Shown piece after piece: positions 60,074-64,000 of a stretch of DNA of 64,000 bases. Position 1 is the stretch's first letter; every line of letters begins with the position of its first letter. The stretch is from NCBI RefSeq assembly GCF_001612825.1, contig NZ_BDBE01000029.1:62001-126000 (forward strand). The letters run 5' to 3'. The notes beneath the pieces are model-generated. The model saw nothing but the letters and a program-made list of their open reading frames with translations. It had not been told where the DNA came from and ran no database searches. The position numbers and the translations under genes were made by a program. This DNA is from Nocardia caishijiensis NBRC 108228 (GTDB lineage Bacteria > Actinomycetota > Actinomycetes > Mycobacteriales > Mycobacteriaceae).

Positions 60074-61447
60074 TCACATTTCGCCGTCGATATTTCGATC
60101 CCCGCACAGCGAGTCATTCACTTCGCGAGCTCCCCGGCGACCACTCGCGTCAACCAGACCCGCCAGTGACAGCTGATACCACGCACCATCGATGTCGGCT
60201 CGTGAACCGAACGCCTCCGTCAAAAGATCGCGGGTCACCGCGCCCCCCTCCGCTGCCGAGACCAACACGGCCGCAGCCGGCCGCCGCACCGCGCCGAAAC
60301 CAGAAGCGGCACCCGCACACACGGCATCAACTACCGCCTCGGCAGTTCGGATCCCTGGCATCGCCATCGTCAACTGCTCGACCTCGGCCGACTCACCTCG
60401 ATACCACCGCCCGCGATCCCACCAGAAGCAGAACGAGAGCAGCCCGTTCGCAGCACGAGGATTGAGCACCTGGTTCGCCACCCACTCGGGCGCACCAGCG
60501 TAGTAGTCGGGTAGCACCCCTGTGCCGTTGTAGGCCGCCTCCAAATCCGGAGCGTTCCAAACACCGCCGGACAGCACGGCCCGGTCGCCAGGCAACAGGT
60601 ACAACGTCGACCCGCTACGCCGATCCCCCTCGAAGATCCCCATCGATGGGAACACCCGAGGGCCCCACTCCAACCCACCCGCAACGAAAGCGGCCGAGAG
60701 AGCAGCCCAACGCGCCCACATCACCGCCAATTCGGGCAGCCCGTCCGCGGCCCGCGCCGCAGCCACCCCAGTCGCACGCGCCCGCGCGGCCGCCTGCCGC
60801 GCTGAGCGCCGCTGCGACTGTTCCTGCCGAACGTAGGCAGCCAGCCATACCGGCACTCGTGCGCGCGGAAAAGCTTGCAGGTCAGCCAGATACGCCTGCG
60901 GCAAGAGCAACTGATCGTCCGGAAACGGTTCCTCGCCGTAGTCATACTCGAACTCGGATCCCCCCTCGGCTGTTGCCCGTACTATCAACCGCCACCACGG
61001 CCCCCGCACGTGCTCGGATTCGCGAACCCGTTGTTCACGAACAAGATCGAGCACATCCTCGGGCAGGTCGGACCGCAGTGACTCACCCTGCCTGTCGTAC
61101 CAATCGACCCGAGCGACGCCACTACCGACCGCCAGCGCAATGACCGCCTCACACCGCACCCATCCACGCGGGCCGAACCTGGCCAGCGCACCGATCACGG
61201 CATCCCTCCAAGCATCGGCGCGCGGCGCGAGCACGCGTTGTGTCTCTTGCGCTACCTCATCCGCGAATCGATCCGGCGACACCGATACTTCCACCGGTGC
61301 ACCCTCGGAAGCTGTGTTTCCACGCGGCGCATTTTCGATCCCATCGGCACTCATTGTGAACTTGATATCCGATGATCCGAGGCCTTCGATAGCGCGCCCC
61401 GTTTCGTCCCGAGCAACCTGTACCTTTGGATTCGACATCCCGGTCAT
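60074..61447 (-). CDS. ESX-locus protein of unknown function
   Basis: 457 residues, family not recognised. From about 150: GPWWRLIVRATAEGG, YDYGEEPFPDDQLL and YLADLQAFPRARVPVWLAAY, then an Arg/Ala-rich helical stretch (ARQAAARARATGVAAARAA). The second half has FEGDRRSGSTLYLLPGDRAV, VLPDYYAGAPEW and FCFWWDRGRWYRG. No signal peptide or membrane segment. The first motifs recall domains attached to, or next to, secreted toxins, but the match is not firm. Its ATG overlaps the upstream EspG-like stop as ATGA, so it is coupled to that gene. Confidence 0.6.
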   Translation of the reverse strand: MTGMSNPKVQVARDETGRAIEGLGSSDIKFTMSADGIENAPRGNTASEGAPVEVSVSPDRFADEVAQETQRVLAPRADAWRDAVIGALARFGPRGWVRCEAVIALAVGSGVARVDWYDRQGESLRSDLPEDVLDLVREQRVRESEHVRGPWWRLIVRATAEGGSEFEYDYGEEPFPDDQLLLPQAYLADLQAFPRARVPVWLAAYVRQEQSQRRSARQAAARARATGVAAARAADGLPELAVMWARWAALSAAFVAGGLEWGPRVFPSMGIFEGDRRSGSTLYLLPGDRAVLSGGVWNAPDLEAAYNGTGVLPDYYAGAPEWVANQVLNPRAANGLLSFCFWWDRGRWYRGESAEVEQLTMAMPGIRTAEAVVDAVCAGAASGFGAVRRPAAAVLVSAAEGGAVTRDLLTEAFGSRADIDGAWYQLSLAGLVDASGRRGAREVNDSLCGDRNIDGEM

Positions 61448-62217
61448 CGCCGCTCATCCCTGATCACTCTCACTATTGATGCAATATGCGCATTGAGCAT
61501 CGATACGAATTGCCCAGAATCGACAGGAACCGCAACGGGCGGACGACCGTCTCTGATGATATATCGGCCATCGTCTTCCAAATCGCGCCAACTGAAACGC
61601 CGTCGGGTAATCCCTCGCGGGCCGAAGACCGACCGACCCTGAATAACCTCGATCTCACCTTCACCACTGGTCTTCGAGCGCAAAAATTGTGCTGAACGAC
61701 GACTGTCCGGTTCGTCGAAGGAGTCGATCACCGCCGAGCGACCGACATCGAATTCCCGGTCTGCCGATGCCGAATAGGCAGTCAGCGGCACCTCCCCGAC
61801 CCGGCCGGCATCGTTCACCGGCAAACCGTCCACAATCATATCTGCCAATCCAACTGCTTCACACCATACGATGGAGTATCCAGCACTGCGCCAAAACGAA
61901 TCTCCGGGCAGTTGAGTGATGACATAGCCGTCGGACTCACGCCGCGCGGCCAACATACGGAGGTGCTTTCGCCCGGCGTCAGGACAGTTGACTGATCCCT
62001 GAACAACCACGGAAAGATCCGGATCTGCTGCGAGGCCGAGTATCTGGCGCATCTTAGTCGCGCCCCTTAGCCGATCACGCACCTTGATTACTTCCCGTTC
62101 GAGATCGTCCTGAGTTTTGATGTCACTGACAAACAGAAACGGGTCAGGAAGCACATCCTTCGTCATGTCCGTCCACAGCACATAAAATTCCAGTTCGGAG
62201 AGGCTCCAGGTTCGCAT
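61444..62217 (-). CDS. EspG-like ESX secretion-associated chaperone (2)
   Basis: 257 residues. TWSLSELEFYVLWTDM at the start and RRRFSWRDLEDDGRYIIRDG near the end are the EspG-family opening and closing segments. Between them, PDLSVVVQGSV and the GYVITQLPGDSF strand also fit. ATG 62217 overlaps the stop of the upstream gene by one base (TGATG); GTG 62220 is the alternative. It probably handles the upstream substrate-like protein. Two EspG-like proteins in one locus suggest separate clients. Confidence 0.72.
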   Translation of the reverse strand: MRTWSLSELEFYVLWTDMTKDVLPDPFLFVSDIKTQDDLEREVIKVRDRLRGATKMRQILGLAADPDLSVVVQGSVNCPDAGRKHLRMLAARRESDGYVITQLPGDSFWRSAGYSIVWCEAVGLADMIVDGLPVNDAGRVGEVPLTAYSASADREFDVGRSAVIDSFDEPDSRRSAQFLRSKTSGEGEIEVIQGRSVFGPRGITRRRFSWRDLEDDGRYIIRDGRPPVAVPVDSGQFVSMLNAHIASIVRVIRDERR

Positions 62218-64000
62218 CACCGCTCCACAACCGGCCTCACCACGACGGGTGCTTCCCCGAGAACCTCATCCAAGTTTTCCGAGGAGCGCAGATACTCAGG
62301 CCGCTTGTGCTCCTTGCTCTGCCCCTGCCCCGCGCCTGCGGCACCGGGACCCATAGCTCCGGGAGTCCCTGGCGTACCGACACCAGCGATTCCAGCTCGG
62401 GATACAGCAGACCCGACATCGGCTGCCACGACCGCAGACCTGGGGAACAATCGCGACTGGTTGCCATCACGCGCAACCATCGGTAAGCCGCTCGCCGCGC
62501 CCTTTGCACCTCCACCTCCACCGGCGCCGCCAGCTTTGGCCGCCATTTCCGTCGAGCTCAGTCCAGGGATTCCGGCCAGTGGCATCGCCGATTGCTGGAG
62601 CGTCTCCTCGGACGATTGCAGTCCCTGTTCGAGAGCTTCCTGCGCGGCCTGCAACCCTTGTGACAGTGCATCTGGACCTTGCGATAGAGCATCCTGCGCA
62701 GCCGCAGAGCTGTCCTCCGCAGCCGCTTCAAGGGAATCGAGACCAGTCGACGCTTCCTCCGCCGACGACTGCAGACTTTCGACCGCTTGTTGGGCTGTAT
62801 CCAGTGCCTGTTCGGCCGCTTCCTGCAGTGCTTCCTGTGCATCCTCCGCAGCCTGCGCCGCCGCCTCCTTGGCAGCGTCCTCCTCAGCCTTCCGCTGGGC
62901 TTCCTCGATTGCTTTTTGTTGATCTTCCAGCGCCTTCTGAGCCGCCGCCGCCTGCGACGTATCTCCGCCGCCGCCAGCGCCGGTGCCGTTGGTACCTGCG
63001 CCACTCCCATTTGGATTCACCACGGGTAGTTGCGGCGGCTGCGCGTTCACCGGACTTGCGGCTTGCCGGAGAAACGGGATGGAGTCGCTGGAATCCCGGA
63101 CACTCTTTACATATATTTCATCCCACGCCGACTGATACAACTTTGTGTTCTTGGTAATTACGGATTCCTGCTTACCGGCGCTCGGCTCCCGTGGTGTCCG
63201 CATCTGAAGATTTGCGATCCAGGTGCACGCATTCGCCAGATTCTCGTTGATGAGACGCATTGAGTTTGCCATCGCCTTTGCATCCCCGATGTAGGCATTG
63301 ATGGCGTTTAACGCACGAGTAGGAGCCTCTCCTTTCCATAATTCACTGTCATTCGACAACAGCGTCGTCATTCCGTTTTCAAATTTTCCGATTTCCGAGG
63401 AGAACAACCGTTCCGCACCACCCCAAACGAAGGTGCGATCGCGGATCATCTGCGCATTTCCCTCCATCAGCAGATGATTGTAATAGAAATCGTCCCAGAG
63501 GAACGAGACTCCAGCTTCCGGAGCAACCGGGTCGGTATACTTCCCATCCTGCTTTGCTGCAACAGCCTTGAGCCCGTCCCCAGGTGCGCGATACCCGTCC
63601 TTCACGTTACTCGAGACAGTGACATTGGCCGGGGAAACACCACCCCCGGCGAACTTTATCTCGTCCTTCAGTCTGGAGTCGAGTCCGGTGCGTATCCGAG
63701 CGAAAGCAGCCGTGCTACCCTGTTCGTTGCTTTGAATCAGCTTACCAGCCGAGACGAACGCTTCTCCGAGATCATTGACGATTGCCTTGTGTTCTTTGAG
63801 TCGATCGAGAAGATCGCGCCCCGCACGACTGAATTTGGCAGCCAATGCCTCACCCGACGGTTGGTTACTGAACCAATGCATCTGACGCACCGAGTCTGCG
63901 GACGTTTCAATCTTTTCGATTCCGTAGAGCAAGGAAGCGCACATAGTCGCAAGCTTCCCCGACACCACGGGATCAAATTTGAAGACATTGGCGGCCGCGT
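62217..64000 (-). CDS. putative ESX substrate with Ala/Gln-rich coiled coil (5' end beyond window)
   Basis: At least 594 residues; the frame stays open to the right edge (reading NVFKFDPVVSGKLATMCASL), so a GTG at 63968 is probably internal. Residues 1 to about 310 are helical with many Trp/Asp (FLWDDFYYNHLLMEGNAQM). Then a long Ala/Glu/Gln coiled coil (AQRKAEEDAAKEAAAQAAED and similar repeats), a Gly-rich stretch and a C-terminal HKRPEYLRSSENLDEVLG tail resembling the (R)P-x-YL-x-E-x-x-x-W type end of T7SS substrates. No signal peptide is visible. It is coupled to the EspG-like gene (TGATG), which suggests secretion by this machine. EspB/EspK-like roles are possible. Confidence 0.6.
   Translation of the reverse strand, partial: AAANVFKFDPVVSGKLATMCASLLYGIEKIETSADSVRQMHWFSNQPSGEALAAKFSRAGRDLLDRLKEHKAIVNDLGEAFVSAGKLIQSNEQGSTAAFARIRTGLDSRLKDEIKFAGGGVSPANVTVSSNVKDGYRAPGDGLKAVAAKQDGKYTDPVAPEAGVSFLWDDFYYNHLLMEGNAQMIRDRTFVWGGAERLFSSEIGKFENGMTTLLSNDSELWKGEAPTRALNAINAYIGDAKAMANSMRLINENLANACTWIANLQMRTPREPSAGKQESVITKNTKLYQSAWDEIYVKSVRDSSDSIPFLRQAASPVNAQPPQLPVVNPNGSGAGTNGTGAGGGGDTSQAAAAQKALEDQQKAIEEAQRKAEEDAAKEAAAQAAEDAQEALQEAAEQALDTAQQAVESLQSSAEEASTGLDSLEAAAEDSSAAAQDALSQGPDALSQGLQAAQEALEQGLQSSEETLQQSAMPLAGIPGLSSTEMAAKAGGAGGGGGAKGAASGLPMVARDGNQSRLFPRSAVVAADVGSAVSRAGIAGVGTPGTPGAMGPGAAGAGQGQSKEHKRPEYLRSSENLDEVLGEAPVVVRPVVER

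Noticed and set aside
1..64000. tRNA, rRNA, CRISPR arrays, transposases, attachment sites
   Set aside because: No cloverleaf, repeat-spacer pattern, transposase motif or flanking direct repeats were recognised by eye.

Overview
The window looks like a piece of a high-GC mycolic-acid actinobacterium, most likely Nocardia or a close relative. The evidence is the gene set: an alpha-type ribosomal operon in the order infA-rpmJ-rpsM-rpsK-rpsD-rpoA-rplQ-truA, a complete ESX (type VII secretion) locus with EccABCDE, MycP, EspG, PE and PPE proteins, G/C-rich third codon positions and many GTG starts. No tRNA, rRNA, CRISPR array or insertion sequence was recognised.

Layout. (1) 1-6,820: the 5' end of an S-methyl-5'-thioadenosine phosphorylase gene, a CsoR-type copper regulator with a palindromic operator, an acyl-CoA dehydrogenase/oxidase, a cytochrome P450 lacking usual motifs, and three tandem paralogous AraC regulators. 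(2) 6,950-11,699: truA and the ribosomal/RNA polymerase operon on the minus strand, closed by a hairpin terminator after rplQ. (3) 12,025-17,240: an EspI-like MinD/ParA ATPase with a long Pro-rich arm, a DUF4254-type protein, a GntR regulator and an overlapping GNAT gene. (4) 17,392-42,553: a polymorphic-toxin island. It holds a 1007-residue repeat protein, one open reading frame of 6611 codons with a CpnT/WXG100-like N-terminus and many toxin modules, and two duplicated candidate immunity genes. (5) 42,576-43,682: a prolyl-aminopeptidase homologue whose nucleophile serine is alanine. (6) 43,751-64,000: the ESX machine and its accessory genes (eccC, mycP, eccD, eccA, eccE, eccB, two WXG100 proteins, two EspG-like proteins, PPE, PE, EspC-like, YbaB/EspL-like, an unknown protein and a substrate-like protein running off the right edge).

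Main result. The giant toxin frame is not simply one toxin. Directly after four of its toxin modules there is a second, plausible protein in the +1 frame: three intact YrhB/Imm35-like proteins (28,565-29,095; 32,954-33,475; 38,522-39,049), one broken copy (33,515-33,991) and one unrelated small protein (29,696-29,926). Third-position G+C favours the nested frame in each sampled stretch, while the toxin frame runs through all five without a stop. The three intact relatives share a ribosome-binding site GGGA(G/C) exactly 8 bases before a GTG or TTG start, and that site lies inside the codons for the toxin's last conserved residues. This looks like a chain of toxin-immunity cassettes fused end to end, with the immunity genes kept as overlapping genes inside the giant toxin gene. 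Several toxin modules have lost catalytic residues, so the protein carries both apparently intact and apparently dead effectors.

How the parts may work together (inference): the ESX apparatus would export the giant protein through its WXG100-like N-terminus; EspI-like ATPase, EspG and PE/PPE proteins serve substrate handling; the nested and downstream immunity proteins would protect the producer; caspase-like modules in the giant protein could cut it to release effectors.
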